From an uncultured Caulobacterales bacterium (GTDB lineage: Bacteria > Pseudomonadota > Alphaproteobacteria > Caulobacterales > Caulobacteraceae): 64,000 nucleotides of DNA. Position numbers and translations under genes: made by a program. The notes under the pieces were generated by a model. That model was not told where the DNA came from. It searched no databases and was given only the letters and a program-made list of their open reading frames with translations. This document shows positions 8,609 through 16,884 of the stretch, in pieces (position 1 is the stretch's first letter; every line of letters starts with the position of its first letter). The DNA is taken from contig CAILTK010000027.1 in NCBI GenBank assembly GCA_903837135.1, positions 124,001-188,000 of the forward strand. Direction: 5' to 3'.

Positions 8609-10117
8609 ATGAGCCGTACTCTGCGGGTCATGCAGGGTGTTCGTGCGCGACTGGTCGATCTGAACACGCACCCATGGATGGGCTACGCCATCGCCTTGGC
8701 GGCGACGGCCGCATGCTTCGCCGTGCGCCTGGCCCTGCGGCCGGTGATGCACGACGGGACGAATTATCTGATTTACTTTCCCGCCGTCATGGCGGGCGCC
8801 TCGGCGGCCGGCTTCGGGCCGGCGATGCTGGCGTGCGTACTGGCGATCGGCCTCAATCTGCCCGAGGCGGGCTGGCCGCCCGATCCGTCGCATATCCTCA
8901 TCGGCGCGATCTTCACGGTTCTCAGCGTCGCCAGCGGCTTGATCGGCCAGGGACTGCTGCGCACCATGCGCGACCGGTCCGCGGCCCTGATCGCGCTAGA
9001 GACCCAGGAGGCGCATTTGCAGTCGATCCTGGCCACGATTCCGGACGCCATGGTGGTCATCGACGAGTCGGGGCTCATGCAGTCGTTCAGCGCCACGGCG
9101 GAGACCCTGTTCGGCTGGACCGCCGCCGAGGCGGTCGGCAAGAACGTCAGCCTCCTGATGCCGGCGTCCTACGCGCACGCCCACGATGGTTATCTGCACC
9201 GCTATCTGTCCACCGGAGAACGGCGGATCATCGGCATCGGCCGGGTGGTGGTCGGCGAGCGCAAGGACGGATCGACCTTTCCGATGGAGCTGTCGGTCGG
9301 CGAGGTGCATACCGCCGGCAAGCGGTTCTTCACCGGCTTCATCCGCGATCTCAGCGATCGCCAGGAGACCGAGCGCCGGCTGCAGGATCTGCAGGCGGAG
9401 TTCATTCACGTGGCGCGCCTCACGGCGCTTGGCGAGATGGCGTCGGCGCTGGCCCATGAACTCAACCAGCCGCTCTCCGCCGCCGCCAACTTCATCAACG
9501 GCTCCTCGCGCCTGCTGGCCGAGACCCCGCCCAAGCTCGACCGGCTGAAGCCCGCGCTGGAACAGGCGAACGACCAGCTGCTCCGCGCCGGCCAGATCAT
9601 CCGGCGGCTGCGCGACTTCGTCTCCAAGGGCGAGACCGAGCGGCGGCCCGAGAACCTGCGACAGCTGCTGGAGGAAGCCGGCGCCCTGGCGATGGTCGGG
9701 GCCAAGGATATCGGTGTGCGGTTAAGCTACGACTTGCCGCCCGGGCTCGATCAGGTACTGGTCGACAAGGTGCAAATCCAGCAGGTGGTGCTGAACCTCA
9801 TGCGCAATGGAATCGACGCCATGGACGGCTGTCCCAAGCGGGAGCTCAAGGTCTCCGCCCGCGCCATGGGCGACCAGACCATCGACATCGCCGTCAGCGA
9901 CACCGGGCCGGGGGTCAGCCCCACGGTGGTCGACCAGCTGTTTCAGCCGTTCGTCACCACCAAGGCGACGGGCATGGGGGTCGGCCTGTCGATCTCGCGC
10001 ACGATCGCCGAGGCGCACGGCGGCCGGATCTGGGTCGACAGCACGCCGGGGCAGGGCGCCACCTTCCACTTCACCCTGCGCAGCGTCGGCGACGCGGAGC
10101 TCGCCGATCTTGACTGA
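8609..10117 (+). CDS. fixL: Oxygen-sensor histidine kinase FixL-like (membrane region, heme PAS, HisKA, HATPase)
   Basis: PAS segment LMPASYAHAHDGYLHRYLSTGERRIIGIGRVVVGERKDGSTFPMELSVGEV aligns by eye with FixL heme PAS (proximal His, GIGR Arg); H-box ALAHELNQPLSA. Confidence 0.88.
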   Translation: MSRTLRVMQGVRARLVDLNTHPWMGYAIALAATAACFAVRLALRPVMHDGTNYLIYFPAVMAGASAAGFGPAMLACVLAIGLNLPEAGWPPDPSHILIGAIFTVLSVASGLIGQGLLRTMRDRSAALIALETQEAHLQSILATIPDAMVVIDESGLMQSFSATAETLFGWTAAEAVGKNVSLLMPASYAHAHDGYLHRYLSTGERRIIGIGRVVVGERKDGSTFPMELSVGEVHTAGKRFFTGFIRDLSDRQETERRLQDLQAEFIHVARLTALGEMASALAHELNQPLSAAANFINGSSRLLAETPPKLDRLKPALEQANDQLLRAGQIIRRLRDFVSKGETERRPENLRQLLEEAGALAMVGAKDIGVRLSYDLPPGLDQVLVDKVQIQQVVLNLMRNGIDAMDGCPKRELKVSARAMGDQTIDIAVSDTGPGVSPTVVDQLFQPFVTTKATGMGVGLSISRTIAEAHGGRIWVDSTPGQGATFHFTLRSVGDAELADLD

Positions 10118-10724
10118 GCGGATCGTCCACGTGATCGACGACGACGAGGGCATGCGCGCCTCGCTGCAGTTCCTGCTCGAGACGGCGGACTGCACGGTGA
10201 CGACCTATGCGTCGGCCGCCGACTTCCTGGCCGCCGCCGATCCCGCGCCCGGCTGCATCATCACCGACGTGCGCATGCCCGGAATGAACGGGCTCGAGCT
10301 GATACAGGCGCTGAACGCCCGCGGCTCCGGACTGCCGGTGGTGGTGATCACCGGGCACGGCGACATTCCCATGGCGGTGGAGGCCATGAAGGCCGGCGCC
10401 ACCGAATTCCTGGAGAAGCCGTTCGACGACGAACGGCTGATGCGCGCGGTGCGCGGCGCGCTGGATCGCTCGACCGCGGAGAAGTCCGATCTGGCGCCGG
10501 ATCCCGAGCGCGTGCGGCTGGCCGCCTTGCTGCAGGGACTTTCTCCGCGGGAGGTCGACGTCCTGCGCGGCCTGATCGCCGGCGGTTCGAACAAGAGCAT
10601 CGCGCTTGACCTCGGCATCAGTCCGCGGACGGTCGAAATCTACCGCGCCAACCTGATGCTAAAGACTGGAGCCGCCAGCCTGGCGGAGCTGGTGCGCATC
10701 AGCATGGTCGCCGGTTTCAGCTGA
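10110..10724 (+). CDS. fixJ: Response regulator FixJ-like (REC + LuxR HTH)
   Basis: TTG start overlapping the fixL end; VIDDDEGMRASLQFLLETA, DVRMPGMNGLEL and SPREVDVLRGLIAGGSNKSIALDLGISPRTVEIYRA. Confidence 0.88.
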   Translation: MTERIVHVIDDDEGMRASLQFLLETADCTVTTYASAADFLAAADPAPGCIITDVRMPGMNGLELIQALNARGSGLPVVVITGHGDIPMAVEAMKAGATEFLEKPFDDERLMRAVRGALDRSTAEKSDLAPDPERVRLAALLQGLSPREVDVLRGLIAGGSNKSIALDLGISPRTVEIYRANLMLKTGAASLAELVRISMVAGFS

Positions 10725-10738
10725 TTGCGTTGGATCAA
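10725..10738. promoter_or_regulatory. FNR/FixK-type box TTGCGTTGGATCAA upstream of the lone receiver gene
   Basis: One perfect half-site (ATCAA) and one partial half-site with N4 spacing; centre 41.5 bp from the ATG at 10773. Confidence 0.55.
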
Positions 10739-10772
10739 GGACGGACCGGCCGTGGCGACGCATAGGACATGC

Positions 10773-11159
10773 ATGACGGCGTCTCCCCAACTGGAGCGTT
10801 CGCCGACCCCCGTGGTTCTGGTGGACGACGACGAAGCGGTTCGCGAGGCGCTCGTCTTCGCCCTGGGATCGGCCGGGTTGACGGTGATCGCCTTCGCCAG
10901 CGCCGAAGCGGCGCTGGCCGCCGACTTGCCGGCGCAGGTCTGCTTCGTGTTCGACGAGCGGCTTCCCGGTCTCTCGGGGCTCGAGGCGTATCGTGTCCTG
11001 CGCGGCCGCGGCGTCGACCAGCCGACGGTATTCATCACCAGTCAGCCCAAGCCCGACCTGAGAAACGCCGCCGCCGCGAGCGGCGTGCCGATCGTGGAGA
11101 AGCCGCTGCTGGGAGACTCCCTGCTGCAGGCGATCCGGATGGTGTGCGAACCGCGCTGA
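10773..11159 (+). CDS. Single-domain response regulator receiver, FixT-like
   Basis: VVLVDDDEAVREALVFAL, VFDERLPGLSGLEAY and IVEKPLLGDSL; no output domain; directly after fixLJ and behind a FixK box. Confidence 0.75.
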   Translation: MTASPQLERSPTPVVLVDDDEAVREALVFALGSAGLTVIAFASAEAALAADLPAQVCFVFDERLPGLSGLEAYRVLRGRGVDQPTVFITSQPKPDLRNAAAASGVPIVEKPLLGDSLLQAIRMVCEPR

Positions 11160-11166
11160 CCCGATC

Positions 11167-11180
11167 TTGACCTCGATCAA
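11167..11180. promoter_or_regulatory. FNR/FixK-type box TTGACCTCGATCAA upstream of hemN
   Basis: Matches TTGA(T/C)-N4-(A/G)TCAA; centre 42.5 bp from the ATG at 11216. Confidence 0.75.
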
Positions 11181-11215
11181 AGCGCCCGGCGCGCCGGGCG
11201 TCGATCCTGTCGGAC

Positions 11216-12583
11216 ATGTTGTCCGCACTCGAAGAACGCCGCCTGATCGAAACCCTCGCCGAGGCGCGGGCGCCTCGCTACACCAGTTATCCCACGGCCG
11301 TGCAGTTCGGACCGGGCGTGGACGCACAGACCTACGCGGGCTGGCTCGCGGCGCTGCCGGACGACAGGCCGGTATCGGTCTATGTGCACATCCCGTTCTG
11401 CCGCCGTCTGTGCCTCTACTGTGGCTGCAACATGCAGGTGGCCCGGCGTCAGGAACCGGTGACCGACTATGTCCAGCTGCTCGACCGCGAGATCGAACTG
11501 GCCTTTTGGGCGCGCGGTCGCGGGCTGACGGCGTCCACTCTGCATCTCGGCGGCGGTTCGCCCGACTGTCTGTCCCCCGCCGACCTCGAGCGTCTGTTCG
11601 CCAGCCTCCGCTACGCCTTCCACCTGCCGAAGGACATGGCGTTCGACGTCGAGATCGATCCCGCCCACGTCTCGGAGGATTTCATCCGCGCCGCCGCGCG
11701 GTTCGGGCTGACCCGCGCCAGCCTGGGGGTGCAGACCTTCGCGCCCGCGGTTCAGGCGGCGATTCACCGGCCGCAGAGTGTCGAACGGGTTTCCGAGGTG
11801 GTCGCGGCGCTGCGGAGCGCGGGGGTTCAGGGCGTCAACTTCGATCTGATGTACGGCCTGCCGAAGCAGACTCTCGCCGACGTGATCGACACGATCGATC
11901 AGGCGCTCGCGCTGCAGCCGAGCCGGATCGCAGTGTTCGGCTACGCCCACATGCCCCAGCTGAAGGCGCACCAGAAGGTGTTCGCCGCCGAGACCCTTCC
12001 GGGCGTCGTCGAACGGATGGCTCAGGCGGAGGCCGCCGCGGACCGCCTGGTCGGGGCCGGCTACGTGCGGATCGGTCTCGACCACTTCGCGCTTCCGGAC
12101 GACGCCATGGCGCGGGCGGCGACGACCGGCGGCCTGCATCGGAACTTCCAGGGCTACACCACCGACGCCGCCGAGACCCTGATCGGGCTCGGCGTCTCCG
12201 CCATCAGCCGGCTGCCTCAGGGCTATGCCCAGAACGCGCATGGTCTCGGCGCCTGGCGCGCGGCCCTGTCCCAAGGGCGTCTGCCGGTGGAGCGCGGCGT
12301 CGCCTTCACCGGCGACGACCGGTTGAGGGCCGACATCATCGAGCGGCTGATGTGCGACGGCTGGGTCGATCTGGCCGCCGCCTGCGAACGTCACAACGGC
12401 TCGGCGCGCGATCTCGAGTCCATCTGGGATCCGCTCGTCGAGTTCGTAAAGGACGGTCTGGTCGAACTGTACGGCGAGCTGGTGCACGTGACCCCAAGGG
12501 GCAGGTTTCTGATCCGCACCCTGTGCACCGCCTTCGATCGCTATTACGAACCCGAGCGCGGGCGCCATTCGGTGGCTGTGTAA
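11216..12583 (+). CDS. hemN: Oxygen-independent coproporphyrinogen III oxidase / dehydrogenase (radical SAM)
   Basis: VYVHIPFCRRLCLYCGCN radical-SAM CxxxCxxC motif, TLHLGGGSPDCLSP, FGYAHMPQLKAHQ. Confidence 0.93.
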   Translation: MLSALEERRLIETLAEARAPRYTSYPTAVQFGPGVDAQTYAGWLAALPDDRPVSVYVHIPFCRRLCLYCGCNMQVARRQEPVTDYVQLLDREIELAFWARGRGLTASTLHLGGGSPDCLSPADLERLFASLRYAFHLPKDMAFDVEIDPAHVSEDFIRAAARFGLTRASLGVQTFAPAVQAAIHRPQSVERVSEVVAALRSAGVQGVNFDLMYGLPKQTLADVIDTIDQALALQPSRIAVFGYAHMPQLKAHQKVFAAETLPGVVERMAQAEAAADRLVGAGYVRIGLDHFALPDDAMARAATTGGLHRNFQGYTTDAAETLIGLGVSAISRLPQGYAQNAHGLGAWRAALSQGRLPVERGVAFTGDDRLRADIIERLMCDGWVDLAAACERHNGSARDLESIWDPLVEFVKDGLVELYGELVHVTPRGRFLIRTLCTAFDRYYEPERGRHSVAV

Positions 12584-12602
12584 CGCGAGAATTTTCAATA
12601 AG

Positions 12603-12616
12603 TTGAGTTGGATCAA
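12603..12616. promoter_or_regulatory. FNR/FixK-type box TTGAGTTGGATCAA upstream of ompW
   Basis: TTGAG-N4-ATCAA, 14 bp, in the hemN-ompW intergenic region. Confidence 0.7.
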
Positions 12617-12687
12617 AGCGCGGTTCGGCCGGGTCCGCCAAGCTCTCCCCATCGTCGCCTAAGGCGACACGAGAAGGGGATACGACT

Positions 12688-13347
12688 ATGAAACACCTGA
12701 TGACCCTGGGCGCGGCCGCCGCGGCCCTGCTGGTCTCCGCCGGCGCCGCCGGCGCCCAGACCACCACCGAATTCCAGCCCAGCGGCAAGGGAACCTTCAT
12801 CGTCGACTTGCGGGTCAGCGACGTGTCGCCGGACACCTCCGCCAGCATAAAGACCGCGGCGGGTGTCGCCAGCGGCCTGCACGTCAACGTCAGCGACAGC
12901 GTGATGCCGACGCTGGGCTTCGTCTACTTCGTCACCGACAACATCTCGGTCGAGGCGATCCTCGGCACGACTCAGCACACCATCAAGGCGGTCGGTCCCG
13001 GAACCGACCTCCAGGTGCACAAGACCTGGGTGCTGCCGCCGGTCGTGACGCTGCAATATCACTTCATGCCCAAGGCGCGGTTCAGTCCCTATGTGGGCGC
13101 GGGCGTGAACTACATGATCTTCTACGGCGGCAAGAAGGAGAACGCCTTCTCGGTCCGGCTGAAGGACGGCTTCGGCGGCGCCGTGCAGGTCGGCGCCGAC
13201 TATGCCCTCACGGGCCGCTGGATCGCCAACCTCGACGTCAAGAAGGTCTTCTTCACCACCGACGCCGTCATCAACGGCGGCGCGCTGAAATCCAGCGTCG
13301 ACCTGAATCCGTGGGTGTACTCGATCGGCATCGGCCGGAAGTTCTGA
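12688..13347 (+). CDS. ompW: OmpW family outer membrane protein
   Basis: Signal peptide; PTLGFVYFVTDNISVEAILGTTQHTIK, VVTLQYHFMPKARFSPYVGAGVNY, C-terminal ...SIGIGRKF. Confidence 0.9.
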   Translation: MKHLMTLGAAAAALLVSAGAAGAQTTTEFQPSGKGTFIVDLRVSDVSPDTSASIKTAAGVASGLHVNVSDSVMPTLGFVYFVTDNISVEAILGTTQHTIKAVGPGTDLQVHKTWVLPPVVTLQYHFMPKARFSPYVGAGVNYMIFYGGKKENAFSVRLKDGFGGAVQVGADYALTGRWIANLDVKKVFFTTDAVINGGALKSSVDLNPWVYSIGIGRKF

Positions 13348-13358
13348 CCGGCGTTCGG

Positions 13359-13394
13359 CTGGAGCGTGGGTTTGGACTAGAGCCCGCGCTCCAG
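13359..13394. terminator. Hairpin CTGGAGCGTGGG-N12-CCCGCGCTCCAG downstream of ompW
   Basis: 12-bp near-perfect inverted repeat 12 bp after the ompW stop; no strong T tract. Confidence 0.45.
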
Positions 13395-13461
13395 CGCCTT
13401 GTCTTGACGCACAGTCTGATCCGAAAGCCGGCGCGTGCTTCGGGAATGCCTTAAGCGCCGA

Positions 13462-13488
13462 AGGGCCCGATCACATCGATCGGGCCCT
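13462..13488. terminator. Hairpin AGGGCCCGAT-N7-ATCGGGCCCT between convergent ompW and cydC
   Basis: Perfect 10-bp inverted repeat in a convergent intergenic region. Confidence 0.6.
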
Positions 13489-13514
13489 CTCGTCGTTCCG
13501 GAGTCTGCATCGCT

Positions 13515-15122
13515 TCAGGCGGCGCGGTAGATCACCGGCGCGCCGCCGAGGTCGAGGAACCGACCGCAAAGCCGCCGCGGCGCCGGACGATGGCTGATCA
13601 GGATCAGGCCCTGGCCGGTCCGTTGAAGCCGCAGCGCAAGGCGTTCGATCACCGTCTGCTCGGTCTCCGCATCCAGCCCTTCGGTCGGCTCGTCGAGCAG
13701 CAGCCACGGCGCGGGCCGCAACAGGGCTCTGGCCAGGCTGAGCCGCCGGCGTTCGCCGCCGGACAGACGCTCGCCCGCGTCGCCGACCCAGGTGTCCAGC
13801 CCCATGGGCGCGCGCCGGACCCGGTCCTCGAGCGCCGCGTCGCGCAGCGCCGTCCAGAGGTCAGCCTCGCTCGCCTCCGCGGCCGCCAGGGTCAGGTTCT
13901 CACGGATCGTCCCCGACAGCAGCGGCGCGTCCTGCGGCGCGTAGGCGAAGAGGGCCCGGACCTCCGCGTCGGCCAGGGCGCCGGGCGTCTCGCCGCCGAT
14001 CCGTATCGGCCAGCCCGGCTCCGAACGGAGCTTCAACATCCGCTCGAGAAGCGTGGTCTTGCCGCATCCGGACGCCCCGAGCAGGACCAGGCGTTCGCCC
14101 GGCTGCAGCTCGATCCAGCCGCCGCGAGGGGCGCCAAAGGCCAGGGCCGCCGCGTGAAGCGGCCGGTGGGTCGACGCCGGCTCCGGCCTGAGCACGCCGT
14201 CGATGCGACCGGCGGCCTCGCGCATGGCCGCCCGGTCGAGCAGGGCCTGCGTGAGACCCGAGGCGCCGTCCAGGCACGCGCCGGCCGCCAGGGCCGCCAG
14301 GGCGGCGAGCGGCAAGGGCGCATGCGCGGCCAGGGCCAGGACCGCCACGGTCGCGGCGCCCGAGATCGCGGCGGCGAACGCGGCCTGCCGCCCCTCCGCC
14401 CGATGCTGCTTGCGCCGGGTCTGTCCCAGCGCGTCGCCGGCGGCGGTCGCGCGGTCGACCGCCCACTCCACGAGGTCGTAGGCCGCCAGCTCGGCCGAGG
14501 CGGAAAGGGTCGCCGCCAGCCGGTCTTTCAGCCGACCTTCGTTCTGCTGCAAGGCGCGGCCGTCCGCCGCGGCGAGGTGGGCCAGCGTCAGCGCGCCCAA
14601 CACCCGCACAGCGAACAGGGCGGCGAAAACGGCCGCGCAGGGCCAGCCGGCCAGGGCGGTGAGCCCGACGCCCGCGCCCGCCGCCGCCGCCGCGCTCCAC
14701 AGGCCCGAACGGCGGATGAACAGGGTCTCGATCGCGTCGACGTCGCCGACCATGCGCGACACCGCCTCGCCGGTCGACAACTCCAGCGCCCGCTCCGGCG
14801 CCTGGCGGACCAGTCCGGTGAAGATGGCCGGGCGGATCGCCGCGAGCGACGCCAGGGCGGCGCGGTGCCCTTCCAGCCGCTCGCCATAGCGCGCCACGGT
14901 GCGCACGATGGCCAGCGCCCGGATCGCCGCGCTGGGCAGAAGATAATTGAATGCGGCGACCGCGCCGGTCGCGCCCGCCACGGCGGCGCCGGTGATGAAC
15001 CAGCCGGAAAGGCCGAGCAGGGCGCCGCCGGCGCACACCGCCGAGACGCCCGCGAGCGAGGCCAGCCGCAACGACCCGCGCTGCCGGCGCCGCTGCGCCG
15101 TCACGAGCGCCTGCAGCGTCAT
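13515..15122 (-). CDS. cydC: Thiol reductant ABC exporter subunit CydC
   Basis: ABC exporter with Walker A LLGASGCGKTTLLE and signature ERLSGGERRRLSLARALL; ATG at 15122 next to the CydD stop; cydAB nearby. Confidence 0.88.
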   Translation of the reverse strand: MTLQALVTAQRRRQRGSLRLASLAGVSAVCAGGALLGLSGWFITGAAVAGATGAVAAFNYLLPSAAIRALAIVRTVARYGERLEGHRAALASLAAIRPAIFTGLVRQAPERALELSTGEAVSRMVGDVDAIETLFIRRSGLWSAAAAAGAGVGLTALAGWPCAAVFAALFAVRVLGALTLAHLAAADGRALQQNEGRLKDRLAATLSASAELAAYDLVEWAVDRATAAGDALGQTRRKQHRAEGRQAAFAAAISGAATVAVLALAAHAPLPLAALAALAAGACLDGASGLTQALLDRAAMREAAGRIDGVLRPEPASTHRPLHAAALAFGAPRGGWIELQPGERLVLLGASGCGKTTLLERMLKLRSEPGWPIRIGGETPGALADAEVRALFAYAPQDAPLLSGTIRENLTLAAAEASEADLWTALRDAALEDRVRRAPMGLDTWVGDAGERLSGGERRRLSLARALLRPAPWLLLDEPTEGLDAETEQTVIERLALRLQRTGQGLILISHRPAPRRLCGRFLDLGGAPVIYRAA

Positions 15123-15124
15123 GG

Positions 15125-16771
15125 TCAACGATCCAGCCGGACGATGCGGTCCGCCAGGGCGGCCACGCGCTCGGAATGCGTCGCCAGCACGGCCGTGCGG
15201 CCCCTTATCGCCTCGGCGATGGCCGGCAGCAGCAGGGTTTCGGACTCGGCGTCGAGATTGGCGGTGGGTTCGTCGAGCAGGATCAGCGGCGACGGGCTCA
15301 GGAAGGCGCGGGCCAGGCCGAGGCGCCGGCGCTCGCCGCCGGAAAGACCGCCGCCGCGCTCGTTGATGCGGCGCTCGAGACCGCCGGGCGTGTTCAGCAG
15401 GCCGGCGCGCCGGGCGGCGTCGACCACCTCGCCCAAGGACGCGTCCCGGCGCGCCAGGGCGATATTGTCCCGCAGGGATCCCGGGATCACCATCGGGGCC
15501 TGCCCGGTGAAGGCCGCCAGCGGGGCGCCGGCGGTGGTCGGAAGGCCATCGATACGCACGACGCCGTCGGTGGGGGCGACCCGGCCAAGCAGCAGGTCCA
15601 GCAGGGTGCTCTTGCCCGATCCGGTCGGACCCATCAGGGCGACGCATTCGCCGGGCTCGACGCGCAGGCTGAACGCCTGAAGCGCCGGGTGGGCCTCGTC
15701 CTGGTAGACGACGGTCACCTGATCGACGTCGATCGCCGGAGCGCGCGCCAGCCGGATCCGGCTCGGCGCCGCGGTCTCGCGGGTCGCGGGGATCAGCGCC
15801 GCCGCCGCCGCGTCGGCCTGCTGGCGGTCGTGATAGGCGGCCGCGAGCCGACGCAGGGGCAGGTACGCCTCGGGGGCCAGCGCCAGCACGAAGACGGCGC
15901 GCCGCAGGTCGAGGGGATCGGGCGCGGGAAAGGGCAGCAGGTGCAGCAGGTTGAAGCCGCAATAGACGGCCACCAGCGCGACCGACAAGGCGGCGAAGAA
16001 CTCGAGCACCGCCGAGGAGAGGAAGGCGATGCGCAGGACCTTCAGCGTGCGCGCGGCCAGGGTCTCGGCGGCGTCCGTCAGGCGGGCCGTGGTCGGAGCC
16101 TCCGCCTGGAAGGCGAGCAGAAGCGGCAGCTGGCGCAGACGGTCGGCGAACAGGGTCGACAGCCGGCTGAGCGCTTCGAACTGGCGGCCGGCCTCCCGTT
16201 CGGCGGCGCCGCCGGCCAGCACCATTCCGACGATGAAGGGGATGAAGGTCAGCGCCACGATAAGCCCGGCGATCGGGCTGGCCAGCGCCATGACCGCGGC
16301 CACCAGCAGTGGAGCCGCCGCCGCCGCGACCTGGGCCGGGGCGAAGCGCGCCACATAGCCGTCGATGGCCTCGACGGCGTCGGCGGCGACCGCCAGGGTC
16401 TCTCCCAGCGGCGGGCGATGCCCGTTCCGGGCGAGGAGGGCGGAGCGGACGGCCCGGCGGCGCAGATCGGCCTTGACCGCCACGGCGGCCTCGCCGGCGG
16501 CGCCGGCCGCCAACCGGACGAACACCGCCCGCGCGCCCGCCCCAAGCAGGGCGACGGCCAAGCCGAGCGCCCGCCCCATGGGGAGATGGGGGGCGGGGGC
16601 GAGGGTCAGAGCCAGTCCTGCGGCGAACGCCACGGCGCCCGCCACGTCCAGCACGGTGAATACGGCGGCGCGCCGCGCCGCGGACCCCCCGCCCCGGCTC
16701 AATGCGCGAAGCCATCGCCGGCGTTCGGCAGGGAGCGGCGCTGCGCTGGAAAAAACGGCCGTCATCCACAT
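15125..16771 (-). CDS. cydD: Thiol reductant ABC exporter subunit CydD
   Basis: ABC exporter with Walker A LMGPTGSGKSTLLDLLLG and signature GGLSGGERRRLGLARAFL; divergent from cydAB. A second in-frame ATG is at 16765. Confidence 0.88.
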   Translation of the reverse strand: MWMTAVFSSAAPLPAERRRWLRALSRGGGSAARRAAVFTVLDVAGAVAFAAGLALTLAPAPHLPMGRALGLAVALLGAGARAVFVRLAAGAAGEAAVAVKADLRRRAVRSALLARNGHRPPLGETLAVAADAVEAIDGYVARFAPAQVAAAAAPLLVAAVMALASPIAGLIVALTFIPFIVGMVLAGGAAEREAGRQFEALSRLSTLFADRLRQLPLLLAFQAEAPTTARLTDAAETLAARTLKVLRIAFLSSAVLEFFAALSVALVAVYCGFNLLHLLPFPAPDPLDLRRAVFVLALAPEAYLPLRRLAAAYHDRQQADAAAAALIPATRETAAPSRIRLARAPAIDVDQVTVVYQDEAHPALQAFSLRVEPGECVALMGPTGSGKSTLLDLLLGRVAPTDGVVRIDGLPTTAGAPLAAFTGQAPMVIPGSLRDNIALARRDASLGEVVDAARRAGLLNTPGGLERRINERGGGLSGGERRRLGLARAFLSPSPLILLDEPTANLDAESETLLLPAIAEAIRGRTAVLATHSERVAALADRIVRLDR

Positions 16772-16800
16772 TACCTACGCGCCGCGTAGCGCCAATCGCC

Positions 16801-16814
16801 TTGATCGATGTCAA
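16801..16814. promoter_or_regulatory. FNR/FixK-type box TTGATCGATGTCAA between cydDC and cydABX
   Basis: TTGAT-N4-GTCAA in the divergent intergenic region; could serve both directions. Confidence 0.75.
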
Positions 16815-16884
16815 CGCGAATGAGCCGAACCGCCTCTAGCAGTGACCCCCTGGGCGGTCGTGGGCGACCGCGAGGAAGTGAGCC

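Noticed and set aside
13515-16814. Single 1099-aa minus-strand ORF
   Set aside because: Only the part up to 15122 is coding (CydC); the remainder is out of frame with the clear CydD reading at 15125-16771.
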